A stretch of 64,000 nucleotides of DNA from assembly GCA_003567725.1 (NCBI GenBank), contig PWYU01000058.1:1-64000 (forward strand). The letters run 5' to 3'. A program made the position numbers and the translations under genes. Positions within the stretch are counted from its first letter, which is position 1, and each line of letters starts with the position of its first letter. Below, in pieces: positions 47,701 through 55,885 of this stretch. The notes under the pieces were generated by a model. That model had not been told where the DNA came from. It did no database searches and saw nothing but the letters and a program-made list of their open reading frames with translations. The stretch is from Syntrophomonadaceae bacterium. Lineage in GTDB: Bacteria > Bacillota > Dethiobacteria > DTU022.

Positions 47701-47902
47701 TACTGTCACCCCTTTAGGATTTAATAATAGTATTAAGTTAGCACGTCTACTATACGCTGTCAACGCAGTGACGGCTTATGGACAGGATTATTATAGCAAA
47801 TTCGAGAATTAACAACTCTAAAAAATATCTTGTATCACAAGGCCATATATGAGAGAATAATAGCATTCATTCTAAAAGCAGTTTCCTTCGCAGCAAAGGT
47901 GT

Positions 47903-49150
47903 GTGATAAAATTGGCATTAATTGTTAAAAAGTTCGGCGGCAGCTCTGTAGCCTCCCTGGGCCATATCCGCCGTGTAGCATGGGCAATAGCATCAGCCAA
48001 GGAAAAGGGAGAACAGGTTGTTGTGGTAGTTTCGGCAATGGGTGGAGAAACCGATCGCCTGCTTAAACTGTCAGAAGAGATAACATCCATGCCCGCAGGA
48101 AGAGAACAGGACGCTCTTTTAGCTACCGGTGAACAAGCCTGCTCAGCTCTGCTGGCCATTACCCTGGAAAGCCTTGGCCACCGGGCTCATTCATTTACCG
48201 GTATGCAGCTTCCCTTAATCACAGATGAAAACCAATCCAAAGCGCGCATCATTGATTTGAAAACAGACATCTTAAAAAAAGCTATTAATGATGGTATTAT
48301 ACCTGTTGTAGCCGGTTTTCAGGGAGTGTCAGAAAGTGGCAATATCACTACCCTGGGGCGAGGAGGTTCTGACACAACAGCAGTAGCTTTAGCCGCAGCT
48401 TTAAAGGCTAACTGCTGTGAAATTTATACAGATGTAGACGGAGTATATACAGCCGATCCCAATATCTGCCCCAAAGCTCGTCATATCGAAAAGATAGCAT
48501 TTTCTGAAATGCTGGAGCTGGCCAGCCTTGGCGCTAAAGTAATGCACGTCCGCTCCATAGAGTTGGCACAAAAATTCCAGGTCCCCCTGGTCGTTAAATC
48601 TTCTTTCAATGGAGAAAGGCAAACCTGGATTGTTAATGAGGAGGATATTATGGAAAACTCTATTATTAAAGGGGTTACGCTGGAGAAAAATGTATCGAAG
48701 ATATCGCTGATCAGGATTCCCGATTGTCCGGGCATCGCCCATCAAATCCTGGAACCGCTGGCTGAAGCAGCAATTAATGTGGATATGATCATTCAAAATG
48801 CTAGTATCGATGGCTATACCGATCTTACCTTCACCATTCCTACTACGGATTTAAACATAGCAAATGAACTGGTCAATAAAGTTGCCCGAGAAATTAAAGC
48901 CCTGGAAGTAAGAGCCGATAACAATATTGTTAAAGTGTCGGCTGTTGGCATAGGGATCAAAACCAATCCCGGTGTAGCAGCGAGGATGTTCAAAGCCCTG
49001 TCGGAAGAAAATATTAATATTGAAATGATCAGCACCTCCGAATATCGTATCTCCTGCGTTATTGAAGAAAAGTATGGTGAGCTTGGAGTGAGAGCAGTCC
49101 ATCACGCTTTTGGCCTTGAAAATAAAAATAACCATCAAAAAGAACAATAA
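47903..49150 (+). CDS. lysC: Aspartate kinase
   Basis: 415 aa, VKKFGGSSVAS, GRGGSDTTAVALAAAL, two ACT domains. Confidence 0.95.
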   Translation: MIKLALIVKKFGGSSVASLGHIRRVAWAIASAKEKGEQVVVVVSAMGGETDRLLKLSEEITSMPAGREQDALLATGEQACSALLAITLESLGHRAHSFTGMQLPLITDENQSKARIIDLKTDILKKAINDGIIPVVAGFQGVSESGNITTLGRGGSDTTAVALAAALKANCCEIYTDVDGVYTADPNICPKARHIEKIAFSEMLELASLGAKVMHVRSIELAQKFQVPLVVKSSFNGERQTWIVNEEDIMENSIIKGVTLEKNVSKISLIRIPDCPGIAHQILEPLAEAAINVDMIIQNASIDGYTDLTFTIPTTDLNIANELVNKVAREIKALEVRADNNIVKVSAVGIGIKTNPGVAARMFKALSEENINIEMISTSEYRISCVIEEKYGELGVRAVHHAFGLENKNNHQKEQ

Positions 49151-49167
49151 TAAAAAGGAAAGCGCTT

Positions 49168-50103
49168 ATGATCGATTGTGAAAAGAAACGTCTTTGGAAT
49201 GGGTTTTGGCAGATATCCGACCCGAAAATATGGATTGCTTCGACTATACCTATGGCTGTAGGGGCGGCCATCGCTTATTCACATCAGGGCAGCTTCAACT
49301 GGTACTGGTTTTTAGTAGGAGTAGCGGCTATTTACCTGCTGGAGATTGGGAAAAATGCCATCAATGAATATATAGACTATTTGAGTGGCGTAGACAGGTT
49401 TGTTACTCCGGAAAAAAGAACTCCTTTTAGTGGAGGTAAGAAAACCATTATCGATGGCAAACTGACTTTAAAGGAAAATTTAATTATAGGAGTTATTACG
49501 GTATTGGCCGGTTCACTGCTAGGCCTTTACATCGTTTTAAACCGGGAATTTTTGGTGCTCTGGATTGGCCTGGCCGGCGTGTTTTTCGCACTTTTTTACA
49601 GCCTGCCTCCATTTAAATTTGCCTACCGGGGAATTGGAGAAATAGTAGTAGGTTTTACCTTTGGGCCTTTAATCACAACAGGTACTTACCTGGTGCAAAC
49701 CCATACCATTAGCGCTGAAGTTCTTATCGCTTCACTTCCTTTGGGATTGATCATCGCCAATGTCCTCTGGATCAATCAGTATCCCGATTATGAAGCGGAT
49801 TTAAAAGGCGGCAAAATGAACGGGGTAGTGAGACTGGGCAGGGAAAAAGGAGTAATTGTTTTCGCAGCGCTGTTCGCTCTCGCCTATTTAGTTTTGCTCA
49901 CATTAACCTTGATGAGCGGAAATGTTTTTTGGCTACTTCCTTTTATCAGTATCCCTCTTGCCGTGAAGGCGATTAAAGTGGCTCGAAAACATTTCGACAA
50001 TATCCCTAAACTTATAGAAGCAAATGCCAAGACAATCCAAATCTATCAGCTCACAGGCCTGACCATGATGGCTGCCGTTTTGCTTCCACTGTTAATAGGA
50101 TAA
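49168..50103 (+). CDS. UbiA-family prenyltransferase, MenA-like
   Basis: 311 aa; NAINEYIDYLSGVD, NQYPDYEADLKGGK. Confidence 0.85.
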   Translation: MIDCEKKRLWNGFWQISDPKIWIASTIPMAVGAAIAYSHQGSFNWYWFLVGVAAIYLLEIGKNAINEYIDYLSGVDRFVTPEKRTPFSGGKKTIIDGKLTLKENLIIGVITVLAGSLLGLYIVLNREFLVLWIGLAGVFFALFYSLPPFKFAYRGIGEIVVGFTFGPLITTGTYLVQTHTISAEVLIASLPLGLIIANVLWINQYPDYEADLKGGKMNGVVRLGREKGVIVFAALFALAYLVLLTLTLMSGNVFWLLPFISIPLAVKAIKVARKHFDNIPKLIEANAKTIQIYQLTGLTMMAAVLLPLLIG

Positions 50104-50163
50104 TTATTAACTACACAGCCTATGCGGTCAAAAGAGAAAGATAATCGTTTTTTTAGCATAATT

Positions 50164-50206
50164 AAACCGGAGCCACCAAATCAAAGGGAGGCTCCGGTTT
50201 TAATTT
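50164..50206 (+). terminator. Rho-independent terminator after menA-like gene
   Basis: AAACCGGAGCC / GGCTCCGGTTT stem then TTTTAATTT. Confidence 0.85.
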
Positions 50207-50236
50207 GTCTTCAATTAAACCCAATCAATCATATAT

Positions 50237-50359
50237 TTACTTAGACTGCAGTTCCATGGGTTTATCACAACAAACCAGGGTTCCAACGCCTTCTTCAACT
50301 ACTTTGACGACATTGGTGCATACCTGGCAGTTATATACCTGCTCTTTTTTAGTAGCCAT
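50237..50359 (-). CDS. Desulforedoxin-like 40-aa rubredoxin-type iron protein (not in supplied ORF track)
   Basis: MATKKEQVYNCQVCTNVVKVVEEGVGTLVCCDKPMELQSK; CxxC..CC desulforedoxin/desulfoferrodoxin N-terminal motif. Confidence 0.88.
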   Translation of the reverse strand: MATKKEQVYNCQVCTNVVKVVEEGVGTLVCCDKPMELQSK

Positions 50360-50422
50360 TGTTTAGCCTCCTTTTAAAGTATACAGCATGAACTTCAATC
50401 ATCGAGCTCAGCAATCTTATCA

Positions 50423-50740
50423 TTAGCAAGAACAACCATCACATGATCCGCCTGGAGCGGTATCAGTGATAGAAAAACCCCCACGAGGTCCTTCATAATA
50501 GTCAATATTTTTGCCTTCAAGATAAGAGGCTATGGTTTTGTCGTAAACAAACTTAACGGTCCCTTTTTCTTCAACAACATCTTTTTCTTCTTGAACTGAC
50601 TCATCCAGAGTCAAGCCGTACTTCGGCCCTCCTCAACCTACTCCGCTTACATAAATGCGTACATAAGCGTCTTCGACCTCTTTTTCCTGAGCCAAAACTT
50701 CATTAATTTTTTTCTCTGCAGCTTCTGAAATCTGAAACAT
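50423..50740 (-). CDS. HesB/IscA-like selenoprotein, in-frame TGA (Sec) at 50633-50635
   Basis: ATG at 50740: MFQISEAAEKKINEVLAQEKEVEDAYVRIYVSGVG-U-GGPKYGLTLDESVQ...GGSCDGCSC; continuous except TGA where family has Cys; the ORF track lists only the part after TGA. Confidence 0.88.
50597..50613 (-). promoter_or_regulatory. Candidate bacterial SECIS stem-loop downstream of the Sec UGA
   Basis: mRNA-sense TGACTC-TGGAT-GAGTCA, apical loop with GG, about 26 nt after UGA. Confidence 0.6.
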
Positions 50741-50783
50741 AAATATACCTCCCTTTAGCTAATTATCAGTTATGCCTTTATGT

Positions 50784-51065
50784 TTAGAAGAGAACCTTGA
50801 TAATTTCTGCCGCTTCTTCGCTCAAGATGCGGTAATATACTTCTGTTCCTTTGCGCTCACAGGTTATAATTCCCATATCTCTCAAACGACCAAGGTGCTG
50901 AGATACTGTTGATTGGGACAACTCCAGGCAGTTTTGCATGGCAGAAACATTACATTGCCCCCGCTTCATCAATTCTCTTACTATACAGAGCCTGACCGGG
51001 TTAGATAAAGCTTTAAGTAGAGTCGCTTTTTCTCTAATCACGTTTATCTCTGACAGTGTATCCAT
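50784..51065 (-). CDS. ArsR/SmtB-family winged-helix regulator
   Basis: 93 aa; LLKALSNPVRLCIVRELMKRGQCNVSAMQNCLELSQSTVSQHLGRLRDMGI. Confidence 0.92.
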   Translation of the reverse strand: MDTLSEINVIREKATLLKALSNPVRLCIVRELMKRGQCNVSAMQNCLELSQSTVSQHLGRLRDMGIITCERKGTEVYYRILSEEAAEIIKVLF

Positions 51066-51174
51066 TTAGGTTCCTCCTAATGGTATTATTATATCATAAT
51101 ATTATAATTATGCAACCATCAATCACAACTTCAATATTTAGTCCAATTCAGCCTGGGTCAAGCTGCCGGCTTAT

Positions 51175-51693
51175 TCAATCTTTATTATGGTTTAAGCTAA
51201 ACTCCCAGGCGCAGAAACTGTCTTTGGGATGATTATCTGGGGGACAATAAAGGCATTTTGTTTCTATCCTGGAATCAATGGTCCTGGCAAAACCTGAATA
51301 CTCAACTAATCCTACCGGCCTGCATGGAAATTCAGGCAGTTGCTTGCGCTGCCGGGCCGCCTGAACACGGCATTCATTCATTCTAAATATGATGGTATTG
51401 CTGTCTTTTTCAATGATTTCCTGTTTATTGATAAAGCTGTACATTCTATAGTGCAAAGCCTTTTTTAGGTTTTCCAGGCCCCCGTCCGGCTCCATCTCTA
51501 AAAAAGCCATAATTCTTTTGGCTTCTATAATGGTAAATTGTTCCCAGGAACCGGCATCCAAGCGGATTGCTTCTTCCATACCATGATTCTGCTCAACCTG
51601 TTGAAACCATAACCCATCGTGAGCTAACCATCTTTTTGCAAAATCAACCAGCAGATTTTCCAGTTGCCCTCTGCTTAATTCTGTCAATTGCAA
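51175..51693 (-). CDS. Conserved hypothetical protein (DUF6125-like cytosolic protein)
   Basis: 172 aa intact ORF; conserved-looking MNECRVQAARQRKQLPEFPCRPVG and ETKCLYCPPDNHP. Confidence 0.6.
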   Translation of the reverse strand: MQLTELSRGQLENLLVDFAKRWLAHDGLWFQQVEQNHGMEEAIRLDAGSWEQFTIIEAKRIMAFLEMEPDGGLENLKKALHYRMYSFINKQEIIEKDSNTIIFRMNECRVQAARQRKQLPEFPCRPVGLVEYSGFARTIDSRIETKCLYCPPDNHPKDSFCAWEFSLNHNKD

Positions 51694-51746
51694 CTTAAAT
51701 GCCCCCTATCCAGTACTAAATTGCACAGCTTTTTATTGATAGAAAG

Positions 51747-51820
51747 TAATTACTCAGGCCTGGCCCGCTAAGCCACGGGGAACGGTTATCATTCAACAAG
51801 GGCACTAGGCTAAGTAGTTA
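51747..51820 (+). repeat. Dispersed repeat, copy 6 (core deleted, both ends present)
   Basis: TAATTACTCAGGCCTGGCCCGCTAAGCCACGGGGAACGGTTATCATTCAACAAGGGCACTAGGCTAAGTAGTTA. Confidence 0.85.
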
Positions 51821-51957
51821 CCTTGCATGTAATTATTGAATGCAGGCAAGCCTGGTAGAATGGATAAATCTGTGGAAATATATGGCCCGGCATAATATAG
51901 GCACAAAAACAAAACTAGCTACTAAAGGAAATGTTAAAACAGACTGTCAACCTTATA

Positions 51958-52051
51958 TGGCGGGAGTAGATGGGAATCGAACCCACCGCAGAGGGCTGCC
52001 CTGCCACTGGATTTGAAGTCCAGGAGCGCCACCAGGCCGCTAACTACTCCC
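51958..52051 (-). tRNA. selC: tRNA-Sec (anticodon TCA)
   Basis: GGGAGTAG/CTACTCCC 8-bp acceptor, anticodon loop CTTCAAA, long variable arm, encoded CCA. Confidence 0.95.
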
Positions 52052-52264
52052 ATAAAAGTGGAAAGGCCATACAATGGTCTTTCCAAGATCTTAATTATAT
52101 CTTGACCTTTAATGCTTTTCAAGGGGATTTTCATTTTCGCCTTGATCATTTTAAATAAGTATTTATTTATATCCTTTATTAATGGCTTGAAATAGTTTAC
52201 AATCATGGAGTAGCAACAGTTGCTATTAGCGGGCAAACTAATTATTCTAATCTAAAAGGGGAGG

Positions 52265-52732
52265 TTGTTAACAATTACACCTATATACAGTGGTGAAGTG
52301 TCTGAAGGAGAAAAACTCCTCAAAGGCGAGAAGATAGGCAGGTTAGGGATGCATGGGGATCAATACCCCTATGTTATTCCACTTTGTTATACTTACCATG
52401 ATGGAGCGATCTACTTTCATGCCAGAAAAAAAGGCCAAAAGCTTGATTACATCAGAAATAATAACCGGGTTTGTTTCCAGGTTGATAAGGTTAACACTTT
52501 AAGAACAGCCAGCTCTCCCTGTGATTATAGCCTTAAGTATACCAGCGTGATCTTGTTCGGACTGGCAGAAGAAGTTCAAGATTTCAATGAAAAAGCTGAA
52601 GTCCTCGATTTATTGACAGCAGCTTTTTCCAATGGACAACCAACAACGCCAATTGAAAAACATGAAATTGATAATGTAGCAGTCATTAAAATCAGTGTTG
52701 ATAATATGATGGTAAAAGTGAATACAGATTAG
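52265..52732 (+). CDS. Pyridoxamine 5'-phosphate oxidase-fold flavin-binding protein (NimA-like)
   Basis: 155 aa; MHGDQYPYVIPLCYTYHDGAIYFHARKKGQKLDYIRNNNRVCFQV; TTG start. Confidence 0.85.
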   Translation: MLTITPIYSGEVSEGEKLLKGEKIGRLGMHGDQYPYVIPLCYTYHDGAIYFHARKKGQKLDYIRNNNRVCFQVDKVNTLRTASSPCDYSLKYTSVILFGLAEEVQDFNEKAEVLDLLTAAFSNGQPTTPIEKHEIDNVAVIKISVDNMMVKVNTD

Positions 52733-52755
52733 AAATATTAACCATAATAAAGGTT

Positions 52756-54177
52756 TTAAAGCAGGCTTATAAACATTTCCACCAGACCCGGATCGAATTG
52801 AGATCCGGAAAACTGTTTTAACTCTTTAAGTGCTTCAACTCTTGATTTAGCTTTACGATAAGGGCGATCATTGATCATGGCATCATAAGCATCTACAATT
52901 GAAAGGATCCTGCATTCCAGAGGTATTTCCTTGCCTTTTAGGCCCAGGGGATAACCACTGCCATCCCATTTCTCATGATGGCGTAAAATTAAATCGGCTA
53001 CATGAGCAAGATCAGGTGAGGCTTTAGCAATCCTGTACCCTTTTTCAGGATGCTGACGCATGATCTCCCATTCTTCTTCAGTTAATCCTCCTTCCTTAAA
53101 TAATATTCGATCCGGAATACCAACCTTTCCCAAATCGTGGACCTTTGCTACCAGGGAAAGAGCTGTTAAGCGGTGTTGATCTAAATCCAGCCTTTCTCCC
53201 ATCTCTAAACACAACTCTTCAAGCCGATCAGCGTGGCCGTTTGCAATATAATCCCTTTCAGATAGAGCGGCCAATAGTGCTTTAACCACTTGAGTTCTTG
53301 CGCTTTCACCACGGTTTTCTTTATCCAATCTCATGTTGTTAATTGCTTGCTTTAATCCATTTTCCAAAGAATCTGCTTTGCTCCAGCAAACTGAAAAACC
53401 TAAAGAAATGTTGATAGGCAGATTATCATTACCGCTGTTATAGTTTTCTATTTCAGCCCTGATTAAACTAATTATTTCCTCACCCGTTTTGGATTGGGCG
53501 CGAGGTATTAACGCTACAAATTCATCACCGCCCACCCTGGCCAGGACATCGTCTTTTTCCAGGAGATTCTTTAGCAGCTCAGCGCAAATTTTTAAGCTCC
53601 GGTCTCCTTCTTTCTGCCCCATGGTGTCATTTATTAGCCTTAACCCATCAAGATCGGCTGAGAGAATGACAACTGGATAAGCATCGCTTCCTTCCAGGCG
53701 TTTTAACTCGTTTTCAAAAAAAGCACGGTTGTAGAGGCCGGTTAGCTGATCATGCAGGCTTAAAAATTTTAGTTGATCTTCATAAAAACGATGCTGTTCC
53801 CTGACCTTGGAGTCACGCAATTCGCGTTCGACCGCTGGAGCTAAACGCGAAAGGTTATCTTTCATGATATAGTCATGAGCACCAGTTTTCATAGCATCAA
53901 CGGCAACATCTTCCCCAATGGTTCCCGAAACAATTATAAATGGAAGATCACGCTGGCTCTCTTTTAAAACTTCCAGAGCTTCCGGAGCACTGAATCTGGG
54001 CATGGCATGATCTGATATAATCAGCTGCCAGGTTTGATCCTCAAGCGCTTCCTGCAAGCCTTCCCTGGTTTCAACACAGGTATAAATCGGCTCATAACCA
54101 CCTTTTTTCAAAGACCGCAGTAACAATAGCAGATCATCTTCGGAATCTTCAACTATAATTACCTTTAACAAGGACAT
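52756..54177 (-). CDS. Response regulator with GGDEF and HD-GYP domains
   Basis: 473 aa; REC, GGDEF-like RVGGDEFVAL, HD-GYP VHDLGKVGIPDRIL. Confidence 0.92.
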   Translation of the reverse strand: MSLLKVIIVEDSEDDLLLLLRSLKKGGYEPIYTCVETREGLQEALEDQTWQLIISDHAMPRFSAPEALEVLKESQRDLPFIIVSGTIGEDVAVDAMKTGAHDYIMKDNLSRLAPAVERELRDSKVREQHRFYEDQLKFLSLHDQLTGLYNRAFFENELKRLEGSDAYPVVILSADLDGLRLINDTMGQKEGDRSLKICAELLKNLLEKDDVLARVGGDEFVALIPRAQSKTGEEIISLIRAEIENYNSGNDNLPINISLGFSVCWSKADSLENGLKQAINNMRLDKENRGESARTQVVKALLAALSERDYIANGHADRLEELCLEMGERLDLDQHRLTALSLVAKVHDLGKVGIPDRILFKEGGLTEEEWEIMRQHPEKGYRIAKASPDLAHVADLILRHHEKWDGSGYPLGLKGKEIPLECRILSIVDAYDAMINDRPYRKAKSRVEALKELKQFSGSQFDPGLVEMFISLL

Positions 54178-54220
54178 AAATGAACCTCCCTCGTTCCTTT
54201 AAGAGATTGATAAGCAGCAG

Positions 54221-54715
54221 CTAAGCAGAAGCATCTTTAGTAGTCTTTGAAATATCATCCAGTGCAACTTTTTCTTTATCGCTGAGAAGTTCATCGATGT
54301 TAAGGATTATCAGCATCCTTTGATCAATTTTACCAACGCCCTTGATTAAATCATTCCGATCACCGGCTATCCGATCGGGGGCTTCCTGTATTTGTTTATG
54401 CGGCAGGCGAGCAACTTCACTGACAGAGTCGACAATCAAACCAAAAAGGCGTTCATTAACTTCTACAATTATAATTCTACTTTCGGAAGTGCGGTCCACA
54501 TCAGCAAGGTTAAAGCGTTTGCGCAAATCGATAACCGGTATCACCTCTCCACGCAGGTTGATAACTCCTTCTACAAATTCAATGGAACGCGGGAGTGGTG
54601 TCACTTTGACCATCTTTAATACTTCAGCAACATTTTTTATTTCACAAGCAAATTCTTCTTCTCCCAACATAAAAACCACTAATTGAATTTCTTGATCCTG
54701 AGTATTATCATCCAT
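54221..54715 (-). CDS. CheW-like chemotaxis coupling protein
   Basis: 164 aa; LPRSIEFVEGVINLRGEVIPVIDLRKRF. Confidence 0.93.
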   Translation of the reverse strand: MDDNTQDQEIQLVVFMLGEEEFACEIKNVAEVLKMVKVTPLPRSIEFVEGVINLRGEVIPVIDLRKRFNLADVDRTSESRIIIVEVNERLFGLIVDSVSEVARLPHKQIQEAPDRIAGDRNDLIKGVGKIDQRMLIILNIDELLSDKEKVALDDISKTTKDASA

Positions 54716-54896
54716 AAAAATGACCTCCCACGTTTAAACCTCTTGAAGCTTTCAATTCTGTTATGCCCATTATACTTCAATATACAATTGTCATAAACCT
54801 GCCCGCATCAAATTTTTTCCTGTTAGTTGGAAAAACGCTGTTAAAGCCTCGTCAATACTGAGCCCCTTCATTCTTACGCTCCAGGGCTTTCTTGCT

Positions 54897-55037
54897 TTAT
54901 TCCTGGGTGAAAATGATCAGGCTACCGATCTCCTGGGCTGCTTCCGCCGACTGCTCGGCCAGTTTGCGCACTTCTTCGGCCACCACGGCAAAACCCCGGC
55001 CCTGTTCACCGGCCCGGGCCGTCTCAATAGCAGCACT
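54897..55037 (-). pseudogene. Relic of methyl-accepting chemotaxis protein signalling tip
   Basis: [46 protein letters not shown] directly after a stop; matches MCP hairpin tip. Confidence 0.88.
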
Positions 55038-55062
55038 TTACATATTACATCAATATATTATG

Positions 55063-55200
55063 TAACTACTGAGGCCTAGCCCGCTAAGCCACTGGGACGG
55101 TTCCATCGTCTCCCCTTCGGCCTACGCTGCGCTCCGGGACGCTCGAATCGTCCCCGTGGCGCTGCTTATCATTCAACAAAGACAATAGGCTGAGTAGTTA
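55063..55200 (+). repeat. Dispersed repeat, copy 7 (both ends)
   Basis: TAACTACTGAGGCCTAGCCCGCTAAGCCACTGGGACGGTTCC...CCCCGTGGCGCTGCTTATCATTCAACAAAGACAATAGGCTGAGTAGTTA. Confidence 0.88.
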
Positions 55201-55213
55201 CGATATTATTTTG

Positions 55214-55858
55214 TTATCCGGTCAGGCCGAAGCGGCCAGCCAACAGCCTGAGTTCTTTATCTTTTTTCGTTTCCAATTTATCTTTGAGGTTTTCTTTATG
55301 CCGATCAACCGTTTTGACACTTATTGATAAAAGCTCTGCAATTTGGGTCCTGGTTTTACCTTCTGAAAAAAGCTGTAAGATCTCTCTTTCACGTGGTGAT
55401 AATCGCTCCAGGAGAATCTGATCCTGCTGCTTTTGCGTACTGATCTGCAAAAAACCATTCACCAAAACCTGAGACACCGCTGAACTTAAAAAAACTTCTC
55501 CTTTGAGCACAGCACGCATAGCTAATTCCAAATCATCAAAAGCAGAACCTTTATAAACAAAACCGGATGCCCCTAAACGTAAAGCCCGGGACACATAATT
55601 TTCTTCAACATGCATTGATAATATAATAACTTTTACCTGAGGGTAATAAACCTGGATCTGCTGCAAAGCTTCAAGGCCGTTCAATCCTGGCATTGCAATA
55701 TCTAAAATAATCAAATCCGGCTGAAGTTTTTCAGTTAAAGCCAGAGCCTCCCTTCCATCAGAGGCCTCACCCATTACTTCAATCCCCAACTTTGTTTCAA
55801 GAAGAGATCTCAAGCCCTGTCGGACTATGGTATGATCATCTGCCAGTACCACTTTCAT
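55214..55858 (-). CDS. NarL/FixJ-family response regulator
   Basis: 214 aa REC plus LuxR HTH. Confidence 0.93.
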   Translation of the reverse strand: MKVVLADDHTIVRQGLRSLLETKLGIEVMGEASDGREALALTEKLQPDLIILDIAMPGLNGLEALQQIQVYYPQVKVIILSMHVEENYVSRALRLGASGFVYKGSAFDDLELAMRAVLKGEVFLSSAVSQVLVNGFLQISTQKQQDQILLERLSPREREILQLFSEGKTRTQIAELLSISVKTVDRHKENLKDKLETKKDKELRLLAGRFGLTG

Positions 55859-55885
55859 CTTTTTAAGCCCCTCAAATAAGATATT

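Noticed and set aside
50105-50125. TTAACTACACAGCCTATGC as another repeat copy
   Set aside because: Only about 17 nt resemble the repeat end and no core or second end is present
51934-52236. 100-aa minus ORF in the supplied track
   Set aside because: It runs across the tRNA-Sec gene; the tRNA structure explains the sequence and the translation has no family features
66-55200. Repeats considered as a CRISPR array
   Set aside because: Copies are kilobases apart, about 140 nt, palindromic and without regular spacers or cas genes
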